Origin: Obelidium mucronatum
Taxonomy: Eukaryota; Chytridiomycota; Chytridiomycetes; Chytridiales; Chytriomycetaceae
Assembly (NCBI GenBank): GCA_025765595.1
Contig: JAIVFH010000003.1
Span: 434,001-498,000, forward strand
Direction: 5' to 3'
Length of the DNA stretch: 64,000 bases
Part shown: piece after piece, positions 1 through 9,606 of the stretch
Layout: each line of letters opens with the position of its first letter
How positions within the stretch are numbered: the stretch's first letter is position 1
Made by a program: the position numbers and the translations under genes
The notes under the pieces: model-generated
The model's database searches: none
Told to the model about the DNA's origin: nothing
The model's input: only the letters and a program-made list of their open reading frames with translations

Positions 1-434
1 ACCCCGACAAAAACTGGTCTGGATACACCACAAATGTCCACCCTACAACCGCCACTATTTTAGATTGCGCAAAAAAGGCAAAGTCTCATCGCGATAACTT
101 TTTCAGCTACCAACCTTCTACATTGACGTGTTGGATACAATCCCCCAAACCCATTAACGCGCCAGTCAATATCATTATTCCTACGTCCAGCAGCAGGGCG
201 GGAAACAGCGGTCGAGTAATGGGGTTCAACACAGTTCCATTTAGAGACTTTAAGAATGCTTTTGATCTTGGGAAAGGAAGATACCGCAATACGGAGGAAG
301 AATGCGCACAAGCTTGTTTTGCAGATGACGATTGCGTGGTGGCCTCAAAAATGTATCGCGGATGTTACTTTAAAGGACCCGCGTCAGAGCCAGGAATTTA
401 TGCTGGCACCGTTGTGTGGACTGTGTGGCGATGA
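1..434 (+). CDS. C-terminal end of a cysteine-rich (PAN/WSC-like) protein, 5' truncated by the window
   Basis: The reading frame is open from the first base (frame 3) to a TGA at 432-434, so the real start lies upstream. About 143 residues are visible. Two cysteine modules can be seen: one around DCAKKAKSHRDNFF...TCW and a second with ECAQACFADDDCVVAS and GCYFKGPA. Spacing of the cysteines recalls PAN/apple or WSC carbohydrate-binding modules, which are common in secreted fungal proteins, but no module is complete enough to decide. There is no membrane segment in the visible part. An AT-rich stretch with AATAAA at 444-449 follows the stop and could serve polyadenylation. Function is not assigned. 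Confidence 0.5.
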   Translation, partial: PDKNWSGYTTNVHPTTATILDCAKKAKSHRDNFFSYQPSTLTCWIQSPKPINAPVNIIIPTSSSRAGNSGRVMGFNTVPFRDFKNAFDLGKGRYRNTEEECAQACFADDDCVVASKMYRGCYFKGPASEPGIYAGTVVWTVWR

Positions 435-566
435 ATAACAAAGAATAAAACTTTTTTTTTTCAATTTTTCTTTATAAAAGTTGGCTTAAACAACAATGAA
501 ACACAAGCGTATCCAAAAAATGATATGACTATTATTTCTTTTCATACTTCCCCCCATTATCTTTTT

Positions 567-1190
567 TCAAACAGTTGTAATCATTTTTTCATTCAGCTCT
601 TGAACTTCAGTGTTCAATTCATCAAAACTCTCCTTGTATTCGCCAGCCGCTTCTTTGTTCTTCAAGGATGACGGAGTAACAATCATGACACAGGAAGTGG
701 GTCTTTTTGTGTTGCTTGCAGCTCCCAAGTCAGCCTTGGATGGTGTGTAAATGTATGGAACCGAGTTTTCCTCGCACAAGACAGGAAGGTGGGTAATAAC
801 GTCGATAGGGGAAATGTCACCGGCAAGAACAACGATCCTGTATTACAAAGAGGATGGCAAACCAAAAAAAAAAAAAAAATAGGTGTAAGGGCAGGCAACA
901 AAGTCTAAACTCCTCTCTTACCCTTTCGATCCCTTGCGCAAGCCCTTCACGATCTCCTTGACACCCCTCTTAACCGCTTTGCTCTTTGAAGCTTTCTTGA
1001 TAGCCTTGTATACTTTCTTTGTGAGCTTCTTTGAAGCCAACGGATGGGCAATGGGGTTCACGCTCAGCACTCGTTGTTCGTACGTTGGAGCGTCGTCTGT
1101 CTTTTGCTGATCAGCCGCATCGCCTTCTGCTTGGACGTCTTCGACTGGTTGCTTCTTCTCCTTCTTTGACTTTTTCTCGTCTTTGGCCAT
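567..1190 (-). CDS. NHP2: H/ACA ribonucleoprotein subunit NHP2 (L7Ae family)
   Basis: Two exons, 1190-922 and 837-567, with a GT-AG intron at 838-921; joined length 179 residues. The N terminus is a Lys/Asp-rich tail, followed by NPIAHPLASKKLTKKVYK and the L7Ae core: KGVKEIVKGLRKG, then across the splice site IVVLAGDISPIDVITHLPVLCEE, VPYIYTPSKADLG, and a C-terminal helix. These are family hallmarks of the kink-turn RNA-binding fold. NHP2 is a core protein of H/ACA snoRNPs that guide pseudouridylation in the nucleolus, and of telomerase RNPs in some eukaryotes. GAR1, another core subunit, is in the same window at 49.9 kb. The yeast protein is slightly shorter (about 156 residues). SNU13 is the main alternative, but the KGLRKG motif and basic N tail fit NHP2. 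Confidence 0.88.
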
Positions 1191-1284
1191 TTTGTGTGTG
1201 ATTGAGTCTTGTTGAAAAGAAAAGAAAAAACAAAAAAGAAAAACAGAAACAAGTTTTATTCATCATACATAAAAATAACGTGGT

Positions 1285-2145
1285 TCACTTGACTTGATTC
1301 CGTTCGAGAGTCACGAGCTCTGAATGCAGCTGCACCAGCGACTGCGTGTTCTCTAATTTTTCGGCGGAAAACACGGCGCCGCCGCCGACTTCGGAGAGAC
1401 GCAGCGGCGCCGGCGGCTTTACTTTTTCCCACCGCGGCCCGGCGGGCTTCTTGGTGTGGCGCACGCCGACTTCGGCCGGCGGCGGCGGCGGAGAGACGCT
1501 GCTGTTGACGCGTGCGCCCGGCGCGGGGCGCCGCCGGTGGCGCCGAACCAGCGCGGCGGCGCCGCCAACAACGGCGACACCAACGACGGCCGCGCCGATC
1601 GCCACGCCGAGCGTCAGCGCGCCCGAGTCTGGCGGCCGAGCGTCGGCCAGCGCCGCTGTTGGCGTCGCCGTCGCCGCTGTTGGCGCCGCGCGCGGCGGGA
1701 TTCCCGGCGGCGTTTTGCTTCCGCTTTCGCTCGCAGAATTCAGCGGCAGCAGCGCCATCGCATAGATGGCATTGGCGTCCGTGGCGTTCACGGCGCCGCA
1801 CGTTCCCAACGTGCCATTCGACGTCTTGCTGTTCCTGCACGCTCGGCACCCAGTCGATGTATTCAGATCGTCAATCAATCCTTGTGGTAAACTGAAGCAA
1901 TAGCAAGCAGTGTCGTCGTTGGAAATCTGCATTTCTGAGCTGTGGGTGCTGTTGAAGGAGGCTTGTGCTTTGGTAGAGCAGAAGTTGTTGCACTCCAAAG
2001 AAGACCAAATCGTAAATGCAGCCTTTGGATCCACGTATACTCGAGTCGAATTGGATGCATTGATGCCAAAAACGCAAGTGATGGCGGACATCAATGATAC
2101 TTCAGAAAATTCAGTTCCAAAATAAAAAAGATTACGTATACACAC
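1285..2145 (-). CDS. Single-pass membrane protein with WSC-like cysteine domain
   Basis: An uninterrupted frame of 286 codons from ATG at 2145; the next ATG at 2091 (MSAITCVFG) may be the true start. Residues about 25-130 hold a cysteine pattern (CNNFC, ACYCFSL, GCRAC, LGTCG) like WSC domains, with many N-glycosylation sequons (NST, NGT, NAT). A Pro/Ala/Thr-rich stalk leads to a membrane segment (LTLGVAIGAAVVGVAVVGGAAALV) stopped by RRHRRRP, then a cytoplasmic tail. This layout matches fungal wall-sensor-like proteins. No clear signal peptide is seen, so an upstream exon is possible. The part covering stalk, membrane segment and tail (about 1375-1720) is extremely GC-rich, unlike the ectodomain. 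A protein of the same layout is encoded at 6787-7719. Confidence 0.65.
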   Translation of the reverse strand: MCIRNLFYFGTEFSEVSLMSAITCVFGINASNSTRVYVDPKAAFTIWSSLECNNFCSTKAQASFNSTHSSEMQISNDDTACYCFSLPQGLIDDLNTSTGCRACRNSKTSNGTLGTCGAVNATDANAIYAMALLPLNSASESGSKTPPGIPPRAAPTAATATPTAALADARPPDSGALTLGVAIGAAVVGVAVVGGAAALVRRHRRRPAPGARVNSSVSPPPPPAEVGVRHTKKPAGPRWEKVKPPAPLRLSEVGGGAVFSAEKLENTQSLVQLHSELVTLERNQVK

Positions 2146-2170
2146 ATGATATTTGCATTTTTGATTAAAA

Positions 2171-5037
2171 CTATGTCCTCCACTCTCGAAAATCTACATC
2201 TGCAACAAAAGAATCGCTATTTCTGCCCTGTGAATTTAATTCGCTGCGTCGCAGAACGCTACCCAGAATATGGGGCATGTGTTCAGATACCATTGTCGAA
2301 CTGATGACGATGTCATGAAAGTGATTTGGCTCGCTCCATACTGCACGGTATACTTTCTTCATCTGGGTATGATTTCCACCATCTCTTGGAACAAGATCGG
2401 CATTCGAACCATTATCCAGTTCGCAGTCCCCTTCATCTGCTGCGTCATCCTGCTGCTGGAGTGAAGCATCCCCCGCAATCTTTTGTTTTCTGAAGTGTAT
2501 AACGCGTCCAGGAATCTGCAGCTCTTCATCCTCCTCAGCTGTACCGTCGTCGAAGCTTTCTCGATCCGCCAACATTCCGTCCTCTATACCAGCACGTTCC
2601 ACACTCTGTCGTTCTCCTGATATTCTATCAGCAACGTCTACTACCGTATGAGCTCCCTCATTTACTTCAATTTCATCAGTACCTTCTTCCATCCCATCAG
2701 ACTCTTCACTCCCACTTCTAAACATATCATCAAAGTCACCAATATTGCCATTCTGTACCCCAAAACATTCAGCCCCAATAAAACCACCTACAACGTCCAC
2801 TTTTCGTACTCGACAAGAAGCCACCCCCTTCTTTACCAGCCGCTTCAGCCGCTCGACACTTCGTCGGTTTAATCTTGGTACAACTTCATCCCCCAAAACT
2901 ACGCTTGTTACGAAATGACGAAAATGAGCTGCGTTTGCTCGAGGTGTTGTGATACATCCAGGTGGACTGTAACAATAGCATTTGACTTTATGGTGCAAGT
3001 TCTGGTTTATTCGGAGGTGATGGGCAAGAAGAGCTGCAACACCCTTTGTTTTTGTTTAAAACACTTGGTAAGGGGGTTTTCTGACTGGGTGGACACAAAA
3101 TATCACACATACCGCTCCTAATGAGTGCCCACACAAAAGAATACCATATTCCTTGTATTCACTTTGTGGATCCAGCACGAGACTTTCCAGAAGGCCAGTT
3201 ACTTCCTGTGTAATGTGCTTCGCGGTTTGTGATATTCCCGCATGTGTTTTACTATGTATAGGGGGCAACCAGGTTCCATCTGATGCCTGCTGAGGTATAT
3301 TGAGGGGCTCCAAGTCGCAGATAAGATCAACCAACACTGCAAACATGCAAGATTATGGTCAGTTTCATATCAAAAGAGAGAGAGGAAAAAAAAAGTAGAA
3401 GTTCAAACCATCGGCTGTTGACATTGTCCCTCTCACAGCCACCACCACCATTTTTTTATCATGATCCAAACAAACCATATACGGACTCCGAAAAAACCCA
3501 TTTTCCAGCGATATAGCCAACAAATCCGAGTGCCGATGCCTTGGCGCCCTTTCCTCCACACAACAAAACGGCCATCCCGGTTTCCCCAAATGATTCCGCA
3601 CGTTTTCAATCACGTTCTGTGGTTGTCCATGATAGTCGGCGCGGTGGTGATGTGGGAGACACCATTCGGGAACACATAGGATCTGGAGGGCTCTTGTGAA
3701 GTTGGACCAGTTGGTTATCATGTGTAAAGGAAGACCGTAAATGGCTTCCGAGTATTGACTAAAGTGTATAATGTCTTGCATCTCTTGGTCAAGAACGACT
3801 CGAGTATTCAAGAGTTCGCGATCGATTTGTGCGGCTGCCGTTTCAGACGATGCACTGCTGTCACTGATATTGGGGGTAGTGGTGGTGGTGCTTCGAGCAG
3901 CAGCACTCTGGGATTTTGAGCCAAGATTCGACATTGGAATATTGTTGAAAGTTTGGGAATAGGAAAGATCCATTGAGAACCCAGAAGGTTGATGAGTTGT
4001 CGTCGTGGGGTTTCCTGGGGATGATGCTGAAATTCGCTTGGTATCTGTTGCTGGCGTTTGATTCTGTGGATGCGTGGGTGAAAATGAGGTTTGCCCCTCT
4101 CGGTCTTTTCGTTGGAGGTGGCGGACATATATCAATCCAATGAATATCTGAAATAATTGCTTCGGTTAAAGGACAGACACAAAAAAAAAAAGAGTTATTG
4201 GTATTAATATTTACATCGGATACAACAGTTTCTGCATCCTGAAATATATCGCCAAATACTCGAGCAACATCGCGCAGCAAATTATCATTCGTATGGTGAT
4301 TCCCAGCACTGCGAGTTCGATTCAAAGATGATGATGAGTGTCCAAAGCAGAGAATGCGAAGCCATTTATCCCAAGAGTCTTTCGCTTGCAGTGTGGAAAA
4401 GTTTACAGGTGACGAGAGAATAAATATTTGGGCAAGTGCAATGAACCAAATGAGTTGCGAAACGACACCAATGAAGACTGAAATATGCGCCAGAACGAGA
4501 ATAGTCGATTTGGGGCAATCGATTCTATTGGGAGCGCCAAAGAGAACGTATAGACCCAATGCTTGTGTGAAGAGGTCAATAGTCGCCAGAAGTACGTATA
4601 AAGGACTTTACAAAAAGAAGAATAGCATCAATTTCGATCATTCAAATCATCTATATTTACAAAGTACAAAGTACCTACATCCATATGCGCAAGCTTTTGC
4701 GTGGGGCAGAGTTACAGACGGTTCCTTGTAATGATACCTTGCCAATTATGCACTCCAGAAAAAGACTTGCAAACACCAAAACGATGTTGATTCTCAGATA
4801 AACTTCAAGAAGGGTAACATTGGAGCACTGTGTTGTTGGCTGTCCAAGGGCTACTGCAAGAATCGCCAGCCACAATATGTGCATGGACCCTCCTGCGACA
4901 GCAGGAAGGAGAAGGTCATCCGAAGCGATTGGCCACCTGCCGTTTTGTTATTGTTTAAATGTAGTAGCTCGATTTTAGATTGCGTTGAACGCGCATGGCG
5001 ATTATTACCGGCGGCCAAGTGCTTCCAGTGCGGGCAT
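2171..5037 (-). CDS. sn-1-specific diacylglycerol lipase (DAGL alpha/beta type)
   Basis: Six exons join in phase: 5037-5009, 4936-4679, 4605-4215, 4147-3409, 3336-3113, 3043-2171; 837 residues. The N terminus (MPALEALGRRWPIASDDLLL) resembles that of animal DAGLs and is followed by about four membrane segments. A cytosolic segment (VARVFGDIFQDAETVVSDI) and the class-3 lipase domain follow: DHDKKMVVVAVRGTMSTAD, the nucleophile elbow GHSLGAGVAALLAH (split by the intron at 3044-3112), YCYSPPGC, VTSVVLGDEVVPRLN with the probable catalytic Asp, and the late histidine in MVSEHMPHIL. By family knowledge it cleaves diacylglycerol at sn-1 to give 2-acylglycerol plus fatty acid at membranes. The upstream F-box gene ends 46 bp before its start. 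All catalytic elements look intact. Confidence 0.9.
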
Positions 5038-5083
5038 TTTGGGGTAATAACAAAAACGTAGTGATAAAGACAGGCAACCTTGT

Positions 5084-6715
5084 TTAAACAATCTGCATAA
5101 AGCCAAAGTGCGACCGCTCCAGCGTAAGAACGTCGCAACCTCTCCCATTCGTTCCCTCTGTTCTGAAATTCGCCCATTCCAAGTTTGGACAATATCGATG
5201 GAGCATTGAAATACATCGATTCTTCCAAAGCTGCAAGTTATGACTGCCCGACTTTCCATGCACTTCATCAAATGAAGCCCAGAACATGGGATGTTCTTCA
5301 TACTCGATATCTCCATGCCATTCAACCTGCCCAGCGTCTGTGATTCCTTCCCTCCTCAGCTCCCAATTCTTGCTCAAATCTACTGGTTCATAAACTCTGT
5401 CCAAACACGGACCATAATTCACAATTTTCAGCCCGATTTGGCGTTTGTAATGGTTCATTGCAATGTCGAGAATTCGGCCCACACGAAGTGTTCGGATATC
5501 GCAACCGACGGCGCGTAAAACCCACGCCAAATGACCCACTTTGATGCGGTCAATACCGAGTTCTAAGGCACGTAAAGATGAACATTTTGTCAATGATTTC
5601 AACAACATTTCGTCGAAATCGGAATCGGCAACGAAGGAAAACGAGACAAGACGAGAAAGAAATAAATCAGACAGTGTAGTCAGAATAGAGCAGGGATCGG
5701 TGTTTTCAACGAGCACTGTGTTTATGAGGGAAAGCTCGGTCAGGTTCGCAAGTTCAGACAAGCCTGCTGTGCACACAACACCGCTCAGAAAAAGAGTCGT
5801 AACTGAAGGAGCTGCATTTGCAACAATGCTCAAGTCCAACCCATTAACTTCTGTGATAGTCAGTCGATGCAATGACGAGACAAATCCGCCGAATTCAACC
5901 ATTGATCGAAGGATCTGATCCGGCTTTTTCCCAGCAACATAATAAGACCCTTCTAGAGTAAAGCTTGATAATCGAGGCGCGTACTTGGACAAAAGGAGGC
6001 CGAGTCTGGGCGCAAGATCAGCATGGCTGGAGACCAGGCCATTAACAGCAACATGCTTCAACTTTTTGAATGTCTCAGTACCACCAACATTCCAATTTGA
6101 TGCTTCATCTCCATTGACCAGTCCAGGAACAGGTAAACCCAAGACCCACCGCAAAACATGGGCTTGGACATTATCGCGACAATCCGTTAACGCCAATGAC
6201 ACCAAATTATCCCTCCTTATTTTCCCTAGCAATTCATTAATGAGTTCGAACCGCGTGTTCTTCATGCTGAGAATACGACCACTCAAATGAGAAACACGAC
6301 TCATTCGTCCTGGGTCTTCACAAAGCGCCTTGAACAGACGCGCATGCCGAGACGCAAATGCGTTCCATTGCCTCTTTCCCCAGACAGTTTGTGATGTTGT
6401 CACTTTTGAATCCAAATGCCAACTGATGATCTCGGGATCAAAAGCGGCCCATCCACCACGCAGAGACATAGACAAACGACGGAACCGACGATTGACAGCA
6501 ACGAGAGTGTGTTCTGGGAGTGTGGTTCTGCTTCCAAATAACTCTGGAGAATCGGAGTCAGAAGGATGGATGGGAAAGCGGACTTTGCTAAAGTTGCGTC
6601 GGATCAAAACTTCGTGGGACACAGTCTCGGTCACGCAGAGTAACGGTGGTGGCTGGACGAACTGAAGAATCAACTCAAGAACTTCGTCGGGAACTCGATC
6701 AAATATGGACATCAT
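5084..6715 (-). CDS. F-box protein with degenerate leucine-rich repeats
   Basis: Single exon. The frame opens at 6754, but its first residues (MALFFF) come from a poly-T tract that looks like 5'UTR or an intron end; I place the start at the tandem ATGs 6715/6712 (MMSIFDRVPDEVLELILQF). That N terminus is an F-box, the SKP1-binding helix bundle of SCF ubiquitin ligases. The remaining ~500 residues carry irregular Leu-rich motifs (LSSFTLEG, VTTLFLSG, LTELSLINT, LRALELGID), consistent with an LRR-like substrate-recognition region. Length about 543 residues. The substrate cannot be inferred. It lies in tandem with the DAG lipase downstream. Confidence 0.7.
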   Translation of the reverse strand: MMSIFDRVPDEVLELILQFVQPPPLLCVTETVSHEVLIRRNFSKVRFPIHPSDSDSPELFGSRTTLPEHTLVAVNRRFRRLSMSLRGGWAAFDPEIISWHLDSKVTTSQTVWGKRQWNAFASRHARLFKALCEDPGRMSRVSHLSGRILSMKNTRFELINELLGKIRRDNLVSLALTDCRDNVQAHVLRWVLGLPVPGLVNGDEASNWNVGGTETFKKLKHVAVNGLVSSHADLAPRLGLLLSKYAPRLSSFTLEGSYYVAGKKPDQILRSMVEFGGFVSSLHRLTITEVNGLDLSIVANAAPSVTTLFLSGVVCTAGLSELANLTELSLINTVLVENTDPCSILTTLSDLFLSRLVSFSFVADSDFDEMLLKSLTKCSSLRALELGIDRIKVGHLAWVLRAVGCDIRTLRVGRILDIAMNHYKRQIGLKIVNYGPCLDRVYEPVDLSKNWELRREGITDAGQVEWHGDIEYEEHPMFWASFDEVHGKSGSHNLQLWKNRCISMLHRYCPNLEWANFRTEGTNGRGCDVLTLERSHFGFMQIV

Positions 6716-6786
6716 TTTTCTCTGTAACTTGTTTGAAAAAAAAAAAAGAGCCATAGGTTTTATCTACTTAAAACTCTTTTCAACAG

Positions 6787-7719
6787 TTACAGCTTCCAGC
6801 CAACAGTTTTTTTGATACCCAACACACTGTTAAGTACCCGGGGTGACAAAGGTGACGAAGGCGACGGCGTTGGTGAAGTTGATGTCAAGAATTCCGAACC
6901 CAAGTCATCTCGAGCGCTATGAAACGAATCGACCGTTGGATCCCTCTCCATCCAAGGAACATCTGTCTGGGCGTCAAAATAAACGGACGCATTCCCTCCA
7001 CTTTTTGTACTGCTGATAGATTTGCTTTTCTGCAAACGCCGGAACGCGTGTGTCGCTTTAAATACCGCAGAGCTAGGCGATCGCGAAGATGTACTGCTTG
7101 GGGAATGCATCATCTTGTCATCGGCAACTGGAAGAGCGGCTACCGGCGGCGGCGATGGAACAACGGGTACTACCACATCAATGCTTTCATCATTAGACGC
7201 GATTTCGGGATTCTTGGAAGCTTCAGGTGGAATTGCCGTGCGTCTCTTCCGCCACAGAAGAAGGGCAAGAATCATCAGACACAAGATGAGTCCCAGTAAA
7301 GCTAGCCCAACAATTAGACCAACGTTTGACCCAGATGGAGATGGGGGCATAAGTATGCTTGCTGAAGGCGTCTCAGTTGTGGAAACAGTCGGAGACTCAA
7401 TAGATGGCTTAGACACAGCAGTCATGGCCAAAGCGTTGATGAAGCCTCGATCCAAATCGCCATCACCACACAAATCAAGCTTCGAACCATCATAAGGAGA
7501 GTTACATAGTGAGCATGAATTGGAGGGAGGAAGAGACGAAGGAAGATTGGTCAAGCAGATGCAAGCAATTCGATTGGGACCATTTTGCAAAAGAGAACTA
7601 AACACCGATGCCAAGACTGTACATTCATGATTGCATTCTTGAGCAGATAGGTTTGTGCTGTTTGATATAACTTGAATGCTGGCGCTGAGCTTGAATCCTT
7701 CGGCTGCCAAGCAGGACAT
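6787..7719 (-). CDS. Single-pass membrane protein with WSC-like domain (5' end unresolved)
   Basis: Open frame ending at 6787. The first in-frame ATG is at 7719 (MSCLAAEGFKLSASIQV), but a stop precedes it closely and no signal peptide is visible, so a first exon upstream is likely. An alternative acceptor (TTGGCAG) lies near 7708. The ectodomain has cysteines in CNHEC, ACIC and SCSLC, followed by a Ser/Thr/Pro stalk, a membrane segment (VGLIVGLALLGLILCLMILALLL) and the stop-transfer WRKRR. A ~150-residue Ser/Pro-rich cytoplasmic tail contains QTDVPWMERDPTVDSFHSAR. The layout matches the protein at 1285-2145 and fungal wall-integrity sensors. Function beyond that is inference. Confidence 0.6.
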   Translation of the reverse strand: MSCLAAEGFKLSASIQVISNSTNLSAQECNHECTVLASVFSSLLQNGPNRIACICLTNLPSSLPPSNSCSLCNSPYDGSKLDLCGDGDLDRGFINALAMTAVSKPSIESPTVSTTETPSASILMPPSPSGSNVGLIVGLALLGLILCLMILALLLWRKRRTAIPPEASKNPEIASNDESIDVVVPVVPSPPPVAALPVADDKMMHSPSSTSSRSPSSAVFKATHAFRRLQKSKSISSTKSGGNASVYFDAQTDVPWMERDPTVDSFHSARDDLGSEFLTSTSPTPSPSSPLSPRVLNSVLGIKKTVGWKL

Positions 7720-7969
7720 TGCAGTCGGCGACAAAATTCAACAAACTTCTTTTTTCTTCCACTTTCTCTGTGGATCCAATTCTTGGGATAAGTACAGCAA
7801 CGGAGGCGGAGATCAGTCTTGAAAAAAAAGTAACTGGAATAATGATGGTATTGTACTGATTTCAACTCGGAACTGTCGGAACGAGTGTGGGCGATGACCC
7901 CAAAATATGTTGTGAACTAAAAAAAAAAAGTCTTGAAATCCACCACTACCGTCTGCTGCCAAACCTCTT

Positions 7970-8794
7970 ATGATTTCCATTTCATCAGACTCTAAGATTG
8001 ATTGCCAATGCTGCTCATCTCCACGCAAAGTAGTTGCTCCATTTGATGGTGCGGTCCGTAGTATTCTCCTCAGCCTGCAAAAAGAATTTGGGGCCTCATT
8101 GCAAGGTGTTTTGATAACTGGAAGCGTAATTACAGGGAACTTTCATGTAAGCCTGGCCTTGACAGCAATCTGTTGTGGTCTTGATCGCAATCCAATAACA
8201 AACACCGCCAACTTAGGTCAACTCCGATATTGATTTGTTTGTCATCATCAGTGAACCTAAGCGTCAACGTCGACTGTTTCAACTGGCCCCTAAAGACTTT
8301 GTCCCTGCCCTTGATGTCAACCCTGCGAGTCCAACTAACCCGACGTATGGCCCACGTCTCGAATCGGTGCAATGTGAGGTCTTTGTAAACCCGGCAAAGC
8401 GTATGCTGGATGAAATTAACGGACTAGAAGATCCTACTGTGAATGTGAGTTTTCTAATCTCTCTGTCTTCTCACCGATTTGCTCGATTGACTTGAACCCA
8501 CCCGTAAAAAGGCTTGGAGACTGGGACACGTTCTTTATGAATCTTCTCCTCTCGCGATCGATGCTATCGCCACAATCGAATTGAACCCGGTTTCGTATCT
8601 GCGCCAACATGCGATCGAGACATATCATGCAGGAAAGCCAACTTTTTCTACCTGGTCACAATTTAAAGTAGATTCAACCCGTTACGGATTAATGGATGGA
8701 CTTTTGGATGCTTGGGATGCTATTGAAGCAGGTGAACGGTTTATGTTGTACACCTATCAATTTTTGTGATTCTGATTCTTAGGACCACTCGTCT

Positions 8795-8838
<44 letters not shown>

Positions 8839-9036
8839 CGAGAGAGACGAGTAGAGAGAGCAGAGAGAGAGAGAGATAGAGAGAGCGAGAGAGAATAGCA
8901 GAGAGAGGAGGCGGAGCGATGAGAGAGAGAGAGGAGCAGAGAGAGAGAGCGAGAGATCTGAGCGTAGATAGAGATAGCAAGAAGAGAGTCATAGCAGAGG
9001 AGCTCTAGCTCTCTCTCGCTCTCATCTATCTCTCTC

Positions 9037-9118
<82 letters not shown>

Positions 9119-9446
9119 CAAAAAAGGTGATGCTGCCAGTGGCTCCATCATGCTATCTCGCGGGCTTTCAAGTGCATTAGATGTTTTGTACGAGAGTCGT
9201 GGTTGGTGGGGAGTCAAGGGAAAGAAACGTCTATTGGATTTGAAGGAAAACAGTCTCCTCACTGATATTACAGGAAAGACTCGTAACGATGCCAAGAAGG
9301 CATTGCAACTGAGTCGCCGCATTGCGCGAGATGATTTGGAATTGGTGGAGCGGTATAAAGCGTTGAAGGAGTTGATTAGTGTGGTTGTCGAACCCATGGG
9401 TGGTATGATGACAGAATGGGTTACAGAGTGGGAACCTGTGGAGTAG
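7970..9446 (+). CDS. Nucleotidyltransferase-fold protein (DNA polymerase beta / MNT type)
   Basis: Four exons join in phase: 7970-8146, 8217-8444, 8512-8731, 9127-9446; 314 residues. Joining exons 1 and 2 rebuilds the catalytic signature GSVITGNFHVNSDIDLFVI, i.e. GS followed by the D-x-D metal-binding pair, which defines this fold. The remainder is helical (NPVSYLRQHAIETYHAG, TRYGLMDGLLDAWDAI, RRIARDDLELVERYKALKELI), as in stand-alone nucleotidyltransferases with a helical C-terminal substrate domain. The acceptor substrate is unknown. I know this small domain best from prokaryotes, so transfer is possible, but three spliceosomal introns show it is domesticated. Intron 3 is unusually long and filled with GA/CT repeats. 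An alternative acceptor near 8782 would read into a Glu-Arg repeat and is unlikely. Confidence 0.7.
8797..9117. repeat. GA-rich then CT-rich low-complexity inverted repeat inside intron 3
   Basis: From about 8797 to 9000 the plus strand is (GA)n with scattered interruptions. From about 9003 to 9117 it is almost pure (CT)n. The two halves are complementary, so the intron RNA can fold into a hairpin more than 100 bp long that would bring donor (8732) and acceptor (9126) together. Two long minus-strand frames here are by-products of the repeat and are not genes. Confidence 0.9.
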
Positions 9447-9606
9447 AAGTCGGGAGAGGGAAAAAACGAGCGCTTTTTTCTGTTGGTGTATTTTCCAATG
9501 TAAACAAGATAATGATCTGGTTGTTATGTGGTTTTTGTTTAGTCAACCGTATTCCCACCTTTATTATTGCAACACTTCGAAAAAAAAACCCGCCAATATC
9601 AGATTG

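Noticed and set aside
1346..1890. Several 120-197 codon frames on both strands in the GC-rich block
   Set aside because: High GC suppresses stops in all frames. Only the minus frame with WSC-like cysteines and a TM segment is coherent.
8741..9397. Two minus-strand frames rich in Ser/Leu or Arg/Glu
   Set aside because: Translation products of the GA/CT microsatellite.
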